The notes: generated by a model not told the origin, from the letters alone. Numbered from the stretch's first letter, positions 23,104-34,509 are shown. The stretch is 64,000 nucleotides of DNA from Eublepharis macularius (GCF_028583425.1 NC_072795.1:7215001-7279000); one strand, 5' to 3'. Numbers and translations: made by a program.

Positions 23104-24303
23104 AGGGTTGCCAACCCACCTGGAATCAGAACTGATCTCCAGACTGCTAATTCCGGACTGCTAATTCCTGCGCTACTACTAGAAAAACAAGTTAAGGCAG
23201 CGGCAAAAAATGCTTATTACAATCTCACTCTAGCCTGGAAGAGGGCTTCTTATCTCGACACGGCCGGCCTGGCCACCTGGATCCATGCATCAAACATCAA
23301 AAACTTGACTATTGTAATGCATTATACATGGGTCTCCCACCTAAGTTAACTAGAAGGCTCCACTTGGTGCAAAATGCTGCGGCTCAACTATTATCAGGAG
23401 CGAGCAGGAGCTTGAACATCACTCCCATCCTACAGTCACTCCATTGGCTGCCTATCAGTTACAGTGCTCAGTTCAAGGAAATGGTTATTACATACAAAGC
23501 CCTTCACGGCCTTGGCCCAGCATACCTACGGGACCGCCTCCCTCCTTATGTTCCTCCACAGCAACTTTGCTCATCTGAACAGGGTCTCTTCCGGGTGCCA
23601 ACCTGCACATGGGCAAAATCAACAGCAGCCCATACACGGGCTTTCTCTGTGGTGGCCCCTACCCTGTGGAACGGCCTGCCTGAGGAGGTCAGGAGAGCCC
23701 CCACGCTCCTGGCTTTCCGCAAACAATGCAAAACAGAATTATTCAAAAAGGCCTTTTTCTCAGCTAAGGAGGGTGGTTTTGTAGGAAAGGGGTCCCAGAT
23801 GTTTCGCTAATGAGTTAGAAACCATAGATTTCACCATTATGTTGCCTTACATATTATCTGTTGCTTTAAATATGTACTCCTATAGCCTACCTATGCTTTA
23901 TGTTGTTCAATGTGAGTCCTAGAATTGATTATGTTCTGTTTCAGCAATTCCTCGACCCCATACTGGATCCTTGCTAATACTATATTTTTGTAAACTTATA
24001 TTCTTTTACCCCCTGACATTGTTTATGGAAATGTTCTTGACACTGTATGGAAATGCCTGCCCTTGTCCTTGCCACTGATTGTACTAATCTCACACTATGT
24101 AATCCGCCTTGAGTCTCAGTGAGAAAGGAGGAATATAAACGACATAGATAAAATAAATAAATAGAACTGATCCCTCTGGAGAAAGTGGCAGCTTTGCAGG
24201 GCGGACTCTATGGCATACCATTCCTGCTAAGTTCCTTCCCCAAACCCTGCCCTCCTGTCACCAGATCGCCAGAAATTTCTCTACATGGAGTTGGCAACCA
24301 TAG
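23104..24303. mobile_element. hAT-like MITE (family E) interrupted by an L2-like LINE
   Basis: Left part 'agggttgccaacccacc' to about 23150. The right part from about 24164 ('ctctggagaaagtggcag' to 'catggagttggcaacc') continues the family-E consensus. Confidence 0.5.
23151..24163 (+). mobile_element. L2-clade LINE, 5'-truncated, decayed ORF
   Basis: The frame at 23328-23810 encodes the end of the reverse transcriptase and the C-terminal tail of an L2-type LINE. Blocks are LVQNAAAQLLSG, LHWLPISY, TYKALHGLGPAYL, AFSVVAPTLWNGLPEEVR and FRKQCKTELFKKAF. The upstream part of the same protein is in another frame (23161-23300), so one base was lost near 23305. The 3' end has 'cgccttgagtctcagtgaga' and an (AAAT)n tail. 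Confidence 0.85.
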
Positions 24304-24304
24304 C

Positions 24305-24825
24305 CCGCTGCGGCACATTAGGACCCAGACTTTCCGCCACCAGCAAAGTCACGTTCAGCACAAGCCGTGTACCCCAAGGTCATTTTGTTGTCATGGAACG
24401 TGCTCGGATGCCTCTTCAGCGTTGTGCTCAGTTGTGCGCAGTCCAGCAACACAAGACTTAAATCTGGTGGCATGGGAGGGAATCCGGTAGTGCGTCACTC
24501 CAATTAGAGATGTAACCCAAAACTCAAAACAGCGATCTGAAAGGTTTTAGGCAGCCGCTCTGCCAGAAGGGTGTGGTCTAGGCATTGGGCCTGTGATGCC
24601 CAAGGGGGATTGCGCTAAGAACGGGAACTGGCACAGAGGCTGCTGTAGCCGAATCCTACTTGGAGGAAAGGAGGAGGAGGAGGATTCAGCACGGCAGGAA
24701 AGATCAAAACGAGAAGCACTACGTAGGCAGCTGCAGGAGATGGGAGGGAGAGAAAACAATGAGACTGCCCCGCACGGAGGCAGGGAAGAGCCATGGGCCA
24801 GTGACTGCACCTGCTTTATAACAAA
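24305..24825. other. Unassigned, no gene seen
   Basis: No exon or repeat family recognised. A purine-rich stretch at about 24660-24780 creates unconvincing open frames. Confidence 0.4.
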
Positions 24826-25519
24826 AACAACAACATTTGATTTATATACCATCTTTCAGGGCAACTTAACACCCACTCAGAGCGGTTTACAAAGTGTGTT
24901 ATTATTATCCCCACAACAACAATCACCCTGTGAGGTGGAAGGGGCTGAGAGAGCTCTAAGAGAGCTGTGACTGACCCAAGGTCACCCAGCTGGCTTCAAG
25001 TGGAGGAGTGAGGAATCAAACCTGGCTCTCCAGATTAGAGTCCTGCTGCTATCAACCACTACACCCAGGGCTCATTTGGAGGGGGCACGCACAGGAAGGC
25101 AGTTCCGGCAGTTCCTCAAAGAGGTCACATGACAGGTAGCCCCACCCACCTGACTCTCAGCCATTTTGGGCCCGTTTTGGCCTGGATTGGGTCTGAAACG
25201 GCCCGGATCGGGCCTCTGACGGGTGGTGGTCACTCTCATGTTCAGTAGCGGCCCAATCCTGACCATTTTTGGGCCCCTTTTTGAGCATTTTCAGCCCCCT
25301 TTTGCCATTTTGGGCCCAATTTTGGCCCTGAATGGCCAGGATTGGGTCCAAAAGAGCCAGGATAGGTGGTGTCGGGGGTGTGGCATACGCAAATCAGTTA
25401 TGCCAATGACACACTTCCGGTGATGGCAGAGGGTGTGGCATATGCTAATGAGTTATGCTAATGAATTCATCCCGCTCTTTTTCTATGAAATGACCCCTGA
25501 CTACACCAAACTTGCTCTC
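24826..25519 (-). mobile_element. tRNA-derived SINE (family 1) interrupted by hAT
   Basis: The body runs to about 25065 and the last head bases ('accaaactt') resume after 25507. The hAT copy sits in the 'aaccactacacc' segment, which it duplicated. Confidence 0.85.
25066..25499 (-). mobile_element. hAT non-autonomous element, 435-bp family (copy 4)
   Basis: 434 bp, inverted relative to the other copies. Perfect ACTACACC duplications lie at 25058-25065 and 25500-25507, inside a SINE head, so the empty site is known. Confidence 0.93.
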
Positions 25520-26046
25520 AGAAGGTCCCAGCTTCAGCTCCTGGGTATCTCCTGTTGTAAAGGATCTCAGGTAGGATGCGCCAAGAAGGCTCTTTTTCCA
25601 CTGACAAAGCAATACCAAACGAGAATGCCTGCCTGTTAAAGCTCCGTCCTCCCTTCTTGGTGCCTGCAAAATGCTCTTCTTGTGTGTCTTCTAACCTGTC
25701 GAGCCAAGAACATTAATGGATTGTAGTTCTGGCGCACAGCTGTGCATGCAAAACCTGTGGACATCAGCAAATGTGAGCCTTCTGCAACTTTTCTTCTAGC
25801 ATGCCCTTCTCTGATGCAGGCAGCGGATCTTTTCTTGGCAGGTCGTACACAGTTGCACACAGCAATGGTGTGGGGAAAAGCGGTGTAAACAGCAAGGTCA
25901 AAGGAACACAAAATGCAAGAAGTCCGGAGTTTGACATTATTATGTGAAATTCAGCAGTTGCCTCGCCAAACATAAGATCTCGTTTTCCGACCTCTGCCAA
26001 TTTGCTTGTGTATACCCTATTGCACTGTTTATTGAACATTCCTACT
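25520..26046. other. Unassigned, no gene seen
   Basis: No recognised exon or repeat. Confidence 0.4.
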
Positions 26047-26305
26047 GAGAGCCAGTTTGGTGTAGTGGTTAAGAGCGTGGGACTCTAATCTGGAGAGCCG
26101 GGTTTGATTCCCCATTCCTCTGTTTGAAGCCAGCCAGGTGACCTGGGGTCAGTCAGAGCTCTCTCAGAGCTCTCTCAGCCCCACACACCTCACAGGGTGA
26201 TTGTCGTGGGGATAATGATGGCATACGTTGTAAACCGCTCTGAGCGGGCATTAAATTGTCCTGAAGGGTGGTATATAAATCAAATGTTATTATTATTATT
26301 ATCAT
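26047..26305 (+). mobile_element. tRNA-derived SINE (family 1)
   Basis: Complete copy from 'gccagtttggtgtagtgg' to an (ATT)n/(ATC)n tail. A short L2-like tail ('gccttgagagaaaggcgg') follows to about 26360. Confidence 0.9.
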
Positions 26306-26477
26306 CATATTGACTCACACTGTGTAATCTGCCTTGAGAGAAAGGCGGACTATATAATAACATAACATACATTAATCCTAACTAGATTTCTTTTCCTCCT
26401 TTGTTATCTAATCAGGGACTGAGCCAGGGGCTTTCTTGGGTGTAAAGCACGTGTACTAGCACTGAGCTATGGCAAAG

Positions 26478-26682
26478 GTTGCCAAGTCCGTCTTGAGAAA
26501 TTCCTGGAGATTTGGGGGTGGAGCCTGGAGAGGGCAGGTTTTGGGGAGGGGAGGGACCTCAGCGGGGTATAATGCCATAAAGTTCACCCGTTTTCTCCAG
26601 GAGAATTGATCTCTGTTTTCTGGAGGTCAGTTGTAATTCTGGGAGATCTCCAGTTACCACCTGGGGGTTGGCAACCCTATAC
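26478..26682. mobile_element. hAT-like MITE (family E)
   Basis: It runs from 'ggttgccaag' to 'gggttggcaaccctata', with the internal blocks 'tataatgccataaagtt' and 'gttgtaattctgggagatct'. Confidence 0.65.
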
Positions 26683-26684
26683 AC

Positions 26685-27300
26685 TCAAAGCTGACTCAAA
26701 GAACCTGCATGGAGGACCTTCTAAGTTCCTGGCTGCTGGACTCCAGGCTTCCTAGGCAATGGAAAGAAGGGCAGCGCCTTTGTGTGGTGGTCCATGCTTT
26801 CAGCTGGCCTTCGGCTTTGCTTCCAGGGCGCAGGATTCGCACCTCTCCCCTAGGACCAGGCCTCCAGTGGGCTCCAAAACCAGCCAGCTGCATGGAGAAA
26901 GCCTTTTGCTGTCTCCAAGGCTGCTGTTGGTTACCATGGCAGCTGCAATTGGGATACGGAGCTCAGCTGTGCCTGTCTTTCGGCGAGATCCCAGCCTTTT
27001 TTGGCCTGGCAACCATCTCGTCCAAAAGAGTTTGGGGTGGGGAGGAACTAAAACATGTCACTTCTCCCGTTTTCCTTGACCTTACCTGAGGATGATGTTT
27101 TTAAAGCAAGGAATTTGGGGTTCGATCGCACACTCTCGAGTTCAGACGATGCTGAATTCTCGGACTAGTTTCAAATTCTGTCCCTGAAGGGTGTGGTCGC
27201 AGAACGGTGGATGGGAAATGCACCATTTTGATGGGGCATAGAAAGCAGTTTTGAACAGAGCGATGCCATCGGTTCACCTAGGTCACGATTATTTTCTAGG
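26685..27300. other. Unassigned, no gene seen
   Basis: Overlapping open frames on both strands at 26700-27089 show no family resemblance and no splice context. I treat them as chance. Confidence 0.4.
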
Positions 27301-27301
27301 G

Positions 27302-27485
27302 CCTGGCGATCACCTGGAATTACAACTGATCTCCAGACTATAAAGATCAGTTCCCTGGGAGAAAATGGCTGCTTTGGAGGGGCAGGATGTCCCCCCGAGG
27401 TCCCTCCCTTCCCCAAACCATGCCCTTTCCAGGCTCCACTCCCAAATTTCCAGGAATTTCCCAATCTGCAGTTGGCAACCTTGTT
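27302..27485. mobile_element. hAT-like MITE (family E), 5' end missing
   Basis: From 'tcacctggaattacaactga' to 'gcagttggcaacc'. Confidence 0.6.
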
Positions 27486-27496
27486 ATCTACACTCA

Positions 27497-27698
27497 GAGT
27501 CAAGCTACAAGTGACGCCTGACACAGGTTGGACACTTGTCAGCTTCCCTCAAGTTTTGATGGGAAATGTAGGCGTCCTGGTTTTACAGCTTGGCTCTCCA
27601 TTACAGCTGCAAGACCAGGACGCCTACATTTCCCATCAAAACTTGAGGGAAGCTGACAAGTGTCCAACCTGTGTCAGGCGTCACTTGTAGCTTGGCTC
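27497..27698. mobile_element. Foldback element with TNA duplication (copy H2)
   Basis: 202 bp, same length and sequence type as 18304-18505. Flanking triplets are TCA (27494-27496) and TTA (27699-27701). Confidence 0.7.
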
Positions 27699-27775
27699 TT
27701 ACTGGTAGTGGCTGGAGGACGGTTCCCAGACCCTGAGACCCTTTTGCCTGAGATGCTGTTACTGAACAGGGGAGA

Positions 27776-28025
27776 ATAGTACTACTACAGACTAACACGG
27801 CTAACTCCTCTGGATCTATGAACAAGGGAGACAGACACTCTTATTGCTCTAAGCTAGATGGGTAGCCATGTTGGTCTGCAGCAGAACAGCAGGGTTTGAG
27901 TTCAGTGGCACCTTAGAGAGCAACCATATTTTCAGTGTAAGCTTTCAAGAGTCAGAGCTCCCTTCTTCAGATACCCTGAAAAACTTGTTGGTCTTTAAGA
28001 TGCCACTGGACTCAAATCCTGTTGC
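27776..28025. mobile_element. Penelope-like terminal repeats: family-A fragment then palindromic family B
   Basis: 27776-27819 is a family-A end ('cagactaacacggctaactc'). 27857-28025 is family B with both arms ('ggtagccatgttggtctgc' and 'cttgttggtctttaagatgc') and the complement of the core. Confidence 0.6.
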
Positions 28026-28299
28026 TCTCAGCTGTGTCCTTCCCCGCAAAAGCCTATACAAACATCTGAAGGAGTTCTCTGCACAGGGCAGTGCCCTGCC
28101 CGTCCCAGGACTCTCTGCTCTGGGGAACCTGCCCAAGGCGGCTTACAAAATAAAGCCTCTTTTTATAGTTTCTCTCTTGTCTATTTTTATCCTGCCCTTT
28201 TTTCAGGGAGTTCAGGCCACCCAGTATGGTTCAGTCTTCTGTCCCCACAACAACCCTGTAAGGTAGATTAGTTGGATAGCATGTAATTGACCCACTTCG

Positions 28300-29260
28300 G
28301 CCACCTGGGCTACTTCCATAGAGAGGTTTTACTCTGGAAGAGCAAAAACACTGCGCAATATCACCCCTTTGCAGTCTCCTTCCTATGGTTTCCTGAGCTT
28401 TACTGTGATCTTTTAGGGAAGATCTTTTTTCAAAAGATTCTAGTCAAAGCATGTTTTTACGTCACAGACAGGTGCACATTTTTGCCCATCTCATTCTCTT
28501 TGGCACCATTTTCCTTCTTCAGCTGTCGTTTCCTCTAACCAGCAGAGGGCTTTGGGGGGGGGGGTTTAAAAAAATATGCAATTGATACATTGCTGAAGCA
28601 TTACAATATTGTAAGGATTGATCAGTTAAACTCTGAATTCTCAACTATTATTTTTAAAAAAGTAAGACTCTAGGCCTTTTCAGAGATGTGCCATGCCTTT
28701 CCCCTTATAGCTCTGCAATGAAAGGGTCTAGAAACTTACTTTTAATTTAAAGAAATGAAAGCAGGAAATTCAGAGGACCTACCACATCGGTTGTTATAAC
28801 ATTATGATGCTTTTGCAATATATCAATTGCTGCTGTTGTTTTTTAAGCCCATCCAAAGCCTTCTGGTTGAGTGGGTGAGAGAATGGTGGCTGGGGGGTGG
28901 GGTGGGGTGGGGGTTAAGACAAGTAACACAAAGAGGAAACTGCCATGTGGATGCTCTGTTGTTACTGTGAATGCCTCCTCATTTGCAGCAATGGTGAAAA
29001 GGACAAGGAGGGGCCAGTGGGGGAACAGGACCAGGAGAAGATGTCAATCACCCCCAGGCTAGTTGTGGGTGGAACCAGCTGTGGGGCACTGGCAGCACAT
29101 TTCCCATTGTGCCACTGCAAGCAGTCCCTTGGGTGCCTTGACTGAATAACCTGCCCTGTCACCTAGGGTCCGGGGGCTTTCTGGCAGTACAAGGACTCAA
29201 ACCCGTGTCCCCCCAGATGTTAGCCCAACACCTTGGCTTTCTAAAACCAGCTCCTTTGTA
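28300..29260. other. Unassigned, no gene seen
   Basis: AT-rich then G-rich sequence with no exon or repeat family recognised. An old SINE family-2 fragment may lie at about 28125-28300. Confidence 0.35.
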
Positions 29261-29261
29261 G

Positions 29262-29690
29262 CAAAGAATCCAGTAGCACCTTTAAGACCAACCAACTTTA
29301 TTGTAGCATCAGCTTTCGAGAGCCACAGCTCTCTTTGTCAGATGCATCGCCAGCTTTCGAGAACCACAGAGACGAAGAGAGCTGTGGTTCTTGAAAGCTG
29401 ACAATGCATCTGACGAAGACAGCTGTAGCCCTTGAAAGACGGCGATGCCTCTGATGAAGAGAGCTGTGGCTCTCGAAAACTGACAATGCCTCTGACAAAG
29501 AGAGCTGTGGCTCTTGAAAGCTGCCGATGCATCTGACAGAGCTGTGGTTCTCGAAAACTGACAATGTCTCTGATGAAGAGAGCTGTGTCTCTCGAAAGCT
29601 TATGCTACAATAAAGTTGGTTAGTCTGAAAGGTGATACTGGACTCTGCTATTTTGCTACTGCAGACTAACGCGGCTAACTCCTCTGAGTC
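29262..29690 (+). mobile_element. Penelope-like terminal repeat, family A, with internal tandem array
   Basis: Outer arms 29262-29330 and about 29600-29690 are inverted copies of family A. Between them the hammerhead-like segment is multiplied. Six units start at 29369, 29410, 29451, 29492, 29533 and 29570 (41-nt period, one with a 4-nt deletion), and two more units are inverted at about 29315-29368. Confidence 0.75.
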
Positions 29691-30029
29691 TTTGCTCTTC
29701 GTGCCCCTGATCCTTTGGAAAAAGGCCCACCTCCCTCTTCCCATGTAACTCAGCCTTGTGAACCGAACCATTCGCATGTTCTATGCTTGTTTTGTGGCAA
29801 ACAGCATAGCCAAGGGAGAGGCGTTCTCAAGGGGCTTTGGGGGACAGCGTCAGGGGACGTGGGGTTCTCCACAGCCCCTCCTTGTTTCTGTCTCCGTATT
29901 GTATCCCCTCTCACTCTCTCTTCTCTGTGAAATTAATCTGAGGTGGAGAGGCGGCATTATGTAAAGCGTGGTTATTGCAGATCGTTTGGTGTGGGGGGGG
30001 AGGAAGCGTGTCTGATGGCAAAGTGCCTC

Positions 30030-30200
30030 TTTGTGTTTTTAATATGCATTTTTTTCCATCTCTCTCCTCGGCAGTGCATTTTCGGGTGTGTAATTTGCTG
30101 CCTTTTCAGGGCCCGATTGGTATCATTTCTCCAGCAATGACAGCTTTTATTTGCTCCGAAATGAATGCCGTGAAATTTCCAAGAAATAGCCAAACGCCTG
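30030..30200. other. Repeat-free block, candidate conserved non-coding DNA
   Basis: It has 'ggtatcatttctccagcaat' and 'cagcttttatttgctccg' blocks, no repeat match and no splice-bounded exon. Candidate only. Confidence 0.3.
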
Positions 30201-30619
30201 CTATTGTCTGGTGGCTGCGGGGCTGGAGGTTGGCTCCCCATCACTGTGAGAAAATGCCCGGTGCCTTCCCCCCACAGCCAGCCAGAGGTCCCCAATTTTA
30301 TTCCCATTTCTTGCCCAATCTTCACAAACAGCCGTCATTATTTAATCATATCTGTAGCACTTCCGATGTGCAATCTGCCTCAAAGCCCATGTCACCTTCA
30401 CCCTCACAACAACCTTGTGAGGTTGCTTATTACATGGTTATTCCCATCTCAAGGACTTGGATAAAAAGCAAACCGAAAAGGGGGGGGGTTGCTCACAGAT
30501 CGGACTATCTAGCCTGGCATACTGTTTCCCCTAGTGACTGGCCAAATGCTTCTAGAAGCTTCCATACAGGGAATGGAAGTAGCAGCCTTCCTGACTGAGA
30601 TACATGGAGGCATGCCTCA

Positions 30620-30969
30620 GAATGTCTCTACACGACACATCTTACGTGAGGACGCTAAAGTGTAGGGAGATGCAAGGTTAGCTGGGAAGCGTAGTTTAAA
30701 AAGACAGAACCGGAGATCACTCCTCAGAGCTGGAGATCGCTCCCCTTCACCAAGGGGAGGTGAAATTGACAGAGCCTTAGTTTAAAGAGAGGTGAAATTG
30801 ACAAAGGCTTTGCCAATTTTACCTCCCCTTCTAGGAGGTGAAGACGAAATTAACAAACCCTCTGATGAATGATCTCCAGATCTGTCTGTTTAAACTACGC
30901 TTCCCGGCTAACATTGCTTCTCCCTTCACTTGAGCACCCCCCTGTAAGATATCTCATACACAGAGACTC
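30620..30969. mobile_element. Foldback element, Harbinger-like (copy 2)
   Basis: 350 bp with long imperfect inverted arms. Terminal GA...GTCTCTAC is matched by its complement, and TCA duplications lie at 30617-30619 and 30970-30972. Paralogue of 3617-3933. Confidence 0.7.
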
Positions 30970-31299
30970 TCAGTATGCGGAGTTTCCATCTAGCTATCGG
31001 GTAATTGTTCTGGACAGTCATGTCTCTCAGTAACTTGCTTAATCCTTTTAAAAAGCCATCTAAGTCAGTGGTCATTTTTAGTTCATAATTATGGGTTGTA
31101 CAAAGAAGTGCTTTCCTTTCTTGGCTCCAGGCCTACTGTCCGTCAGCTCCCTGCATGGGCCCGAGTTCTAGCACTATGAGAGGAGGAGGGGATTTTGGAG
31201 AGGAACGTAAACAAAGAAAAGGCCTCTTACTCTAAAGGCACTTAATTTAAATGTAGTCGGTGGCATGAAAACAATACAAGTTGCCTTGTATTGGGCTGT

Positions 31300-31560
31300 T
31301 AAGGGCAGTATAATGCACCCTGACTGCTAGTGGATCTCCAGGTTCTCAAGCACAGACACACACTCCCTCCCCAAAAATCTGCTAACAGAGATCTTTAATA
31401 ACAACAACAACATTCGATTTATATACCACCCTTCAGGACAACTTAATGTCCACTCAGAGCAGTTTACAAAGTATGTCATTATTAAAAAGTATGTCATTCC
31501 AGGGTGCCTGGACTGACCCTGGGACCTTTTGTGTGCAAAGCAGGTGCTCCACCCCTGAGC
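31300..31560 (-). mobile_element. tRNA-derived SINE (family 3) with nested SINE family 1 fragment
   Basis: Family-3 flanks are weakly preserved. 31397-31495 carries 'cgatttatataccaccc' and 'cttcaggacaactta' of family 1. Confidence 0.5.
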
Positions 31561-32690
31561 AAAGAGAGAAAGGGAATGGGAAGATAAAGAATTAGAAGGA
31601 ATGAATGCCAAGTGCGGCTCACCATCTTTTATCTGCGCTCTTGGAAGTTTTTTGCCAAGCAGAAAATCAACACGTGAAGCTTTCCTTGGTATAAACATCA
31701 CCTGTTGAACTTCCAGTCCTCAGTCAAGCACCTGAAGTATATCAAGCAAAAGAAAACTTACACCCAAGAGGAAATCCCAGCCCCCTCCGCAACTTAGAAT
31801 GTAAAATTCCTGCCTTTTCCTGGGGCTGCCAAAAAGCCCAAGAGCAGAAACTGGGCATTCCTCCCGGCCCAGCATCCGCTCCATGGATAGGGTTCGTTTG
31901 ACACACACACAAGCTCCGCGCTCTCCATCTCTGGATGTTCTTGGCAGCCAGCTAAGAATAACTGCAGCCCTCTTGGCAACGGCTCCAGCCTTGGTCCTTT
32001 GGTGGGGGAGTGTGTGTGTGTGTGTGCCGTGCCATTCAGCAAGGTGACCCAGAAAATTATTAGCAAGAAAAAAGCCAGAGCTCTTTGCAAGCCAAGTTCT
32101 TAAGTGCCACAGATGCTGGATGGGGACAGTTATTGTAATAGGATCAGCCAGAAACCTGCATTTGAGGGGGAGGGAAAGAGGAAGGGAAGGGAATGCAAGC
32201 ACCAACTGTCCAGAGGCAGGCGGAGATTGGACACTGACTGCGGCTGGTTCGCACAGGCATGCGCCTCACTGATGTGCACATGATGATGGCAAGCGCATGT
32301 ATGAATGGGCCCCCAGCAAAAAGCATGGCTTCTGAGCTGATGCGATAAGCGCTGTTGGGGTTGGTTATATCTGTAGGTGGTCCATTCACACATGCAAGAA
32401 CCTGAAGTTGCCCCAAGAGAACATGCACGTATGAACCAGCCTGTTAGTCCTTGGCAAGTAAATCCCCAAGTTCTCCACATCAATCACACAGGTGATTTGG
32501 TTGAAGTAAACTTTATTAGATATCCATCAGGTTCAAGGTGCTCAGACAGTGAAATTGGCAGAAGTGACGTATTAAGGGACAGTATGGTTAATTATAGGTT
32601 AGTGCCCTGCCTCCAAGTTAGTAGCCTATTGAAATTCTGGTGCGAACGCCAGAGACAAAAAGTATCAGACTTTAGACTACGATAGACAAC
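31560..32690. other. Unassigned, no gene seen
   Basis: Open frames up to 161 codons on the minus strand show no family resemblance. A short (GT)n run lies at about 32007-32026. Confidence 0.4.
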
Positions 32691-32699
32691 AATAGCAAG

Positions 32700-33053
32700 C
32701 AGGAGCAGTGCCAGGGTTTTCGGCACCAGGGTTTTTGTGCACGTGCACACCAGCCTGTGTGATGTCACGTGTCACGGGCATGTGCATGAGCCAGCCCAAT
32801 TGTTGCAGCAGGCAGCTGGGATGGCATGTGGGTGGCTTCCCAGGTCTCCCGCTCGGTTGCCCTGTGCCGCACCAGACGCCTGCGCCTGGCTGGGGGCATG
32901 TGCTGGTGGCAGTGGCAGTGTGGGGCAGGAGGGCTGGGAGGCTGCAGCTCCGTGGCACGCTCTCTCGCCCCCAGCGCCTCCTCCGGCGCCCTCTCTGGTG
33001 CCCCATGCCCTGAGGCAACCGCCTACCTGGCCTCAATGGGTGCGCCAGTCCTG
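32700..33053. mobile_element. hAT-like GC-rich element (354 bp)
   Basis: Perfect ATAGCAAG duplications flank it (32692-32699, 33054-33061). Termini CAGGAGCAGTGCC and (complement) CAGGACTGGCGCAC. The GC-rich interior resembles 44796-45403, including 'cctgaggcaaccgcctacc'. Confidence 0.75.
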
Positions 33054-33591
33054 ATAGCAAGTTGGGTATGAACTCATCCCCGTTCTCAGGGAAGATACAA
33101 TTCAGACTAGCTGCATCTGGCCTCAAGGCTGTTGGCTACAGTAGTGAAACTGTTTAACTTCAAAGCAGAGATGACACACTGAACTTCCACATAACAGGCA
33201 TTGAAAGGGACTCAGAACTCTCCATAGCGTCAGAGGATTAATAGATTGTACATAACATACTCATAGCATGTACTGCAGACAGGCATACATGACACAGCCC
33301 TTTGCAACAACAGGGAAACCACAAAATCATATCCCTTTCCATGTCTGAGCCAAATAGCCCTTTCGGTCTTGCCTGATCCGCTGGGGATGGAGGGAGCAGT
33401 CAGCTTAGCTTGCTCCAGGGCAGTGGCCCAATAGGAACTTTCCCAGGAAGTTAGAGGGCCAATCTCCCCTGACTCTGTGCTCTTGAGTACATGAGAAGGG
33501 AAGAGCTTGGCAGACCTGTGGCCTGACTCAGTAGAAAGCGACTTCTTGTGTTCGTGTGTATATAAGTCAACCATAGGGCAGAGAATCAGGC

Positions 33592-33806
33592 TTGCCAACT
33601 CCAGGTCAGGAGATTCATGAAAAGGGGGCGGGGTAGCGACTAGGGAGGGTGGGTTTTGGGGGATGGACCTAAGTGGGATATAATGCCATAGAGCCTTGCC
33701 TCCAAGGCAGCTGTTTTCTCTAAGGGAACTAGTCAATCAGCAGTCTGGAGATCAGTTCTAGTTCCGGGAGATCTTCAGGCCCCACCTGGAGGTTGGCAAC
33801 TCGAGA
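33592..33806. mobile_element. hAT-like MITE (family E)
   Basis: From 'ggcttgccaactccagg' to 'cctggaggttggcaact', with the usual 'ataatgccatagagcc' block. Confidence 0.65.
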
Positions 33807-34135
33807 CTGGGTCTACTCCTGTCCTTTTTGCCATCCAGAAATCAGCAGGGGACACTTACACGGCAAGGACCTAAGCGTGGAACTTTAAAGGGCTGCTCAA
33901 GGGACATCTCCAGGCGCTGATCCACTTGGCAACCCTAAGTGGTTTGTGCTGACATTGTTCTCCTTGGATAAGTCCTTCTTAATCTGTGCCTCTGCCTTAA
34001 ATTCCCCCACCTGTTAATGTGACTTTTTTCATTACTGAAAGCTTTGGCATATATAAAATCACATATGCTTGAATCTCACCTTTGCAAAGAACTCCGGGCC
34101 GGGAGGGGGGAGCTCAGGCAAGCCTCTACCTTGAA

Positions 34136-34280
34136 GTTGCCAGCCTCCAGCTGGAGCCTGGAGATTTCCTGAAGTTATATTGATCTTCAGATGACAGAGA
34201 TCAGCTTCTGCAGCTTCTGAGGGTACGGTGCATGGCGTTACATCCTTGCTGAGCTCCCCTCCAAAACTCTGCTGTCCCCA
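34136..34280. mobile_element. hAT-like MITE (family E), partial
   Basis: It has 'agttgccagcctcc' and a diverged body ending near 'ctgtccccaggctctgc'. Confidence 0.45.
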
Positions 34281-34336
34281 GGCTCTGCTTTTCATGGTAT
34301 GGAGGTAAATAACATCCCATTAAGCCTCTATTACCC

Positions 34337-34508
34337 AGGTGAGCCTGATCTCATCAGATCTCAGAAGCTAAGCAGGGTTGGCCTTGGTTAGTAATTGGAT
34401 GGGAGGCCTCCAATGAAAACCAGGTTTGCAGAGGCAGGCACCTTGCCATGAAAACCCCAGCAGGGGTCGCTGTAGGTCAACTATGACTTGAGGGCATTGT
34501 CCACTGTC
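34337..34508 (+). mobile_element. 5S rRNA-derived SINE (copy 1)
   Basis: The head is a 5S rRNA sequence: 'gcctgatctcatcagatc', 'agaagctaagcagggt', 'tggatgggag'. A non-ribosomal body ('ttgcagaggcaggca') and a 'caactatgacttgagggca' tail follow. Confidence 0.88.
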
Positions 34509-34509
34509 A

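Noticed and set aside
26700-27089. Overlapping open frames on both strands, possible exon
   Set aside because: No conserved motif, splice sites or neighbours supporting it.
29369-29610. CRISPR-like repeat array
   Set aside because: Units are contiguous and diverged, with no unique spacers, in a vertebrate genome.
29298-29777. 159-codon minus-strand open frame with internal repeats
   Set aside because: It is a translation of the 41-nt array and terminal repeat; no protein family resemblance.
31720-32205. 161-codon minus-strand open frame
   Set aside because: No recognisable family. It is built partly from simple repeats (Thr-His and Cys-Val runs).
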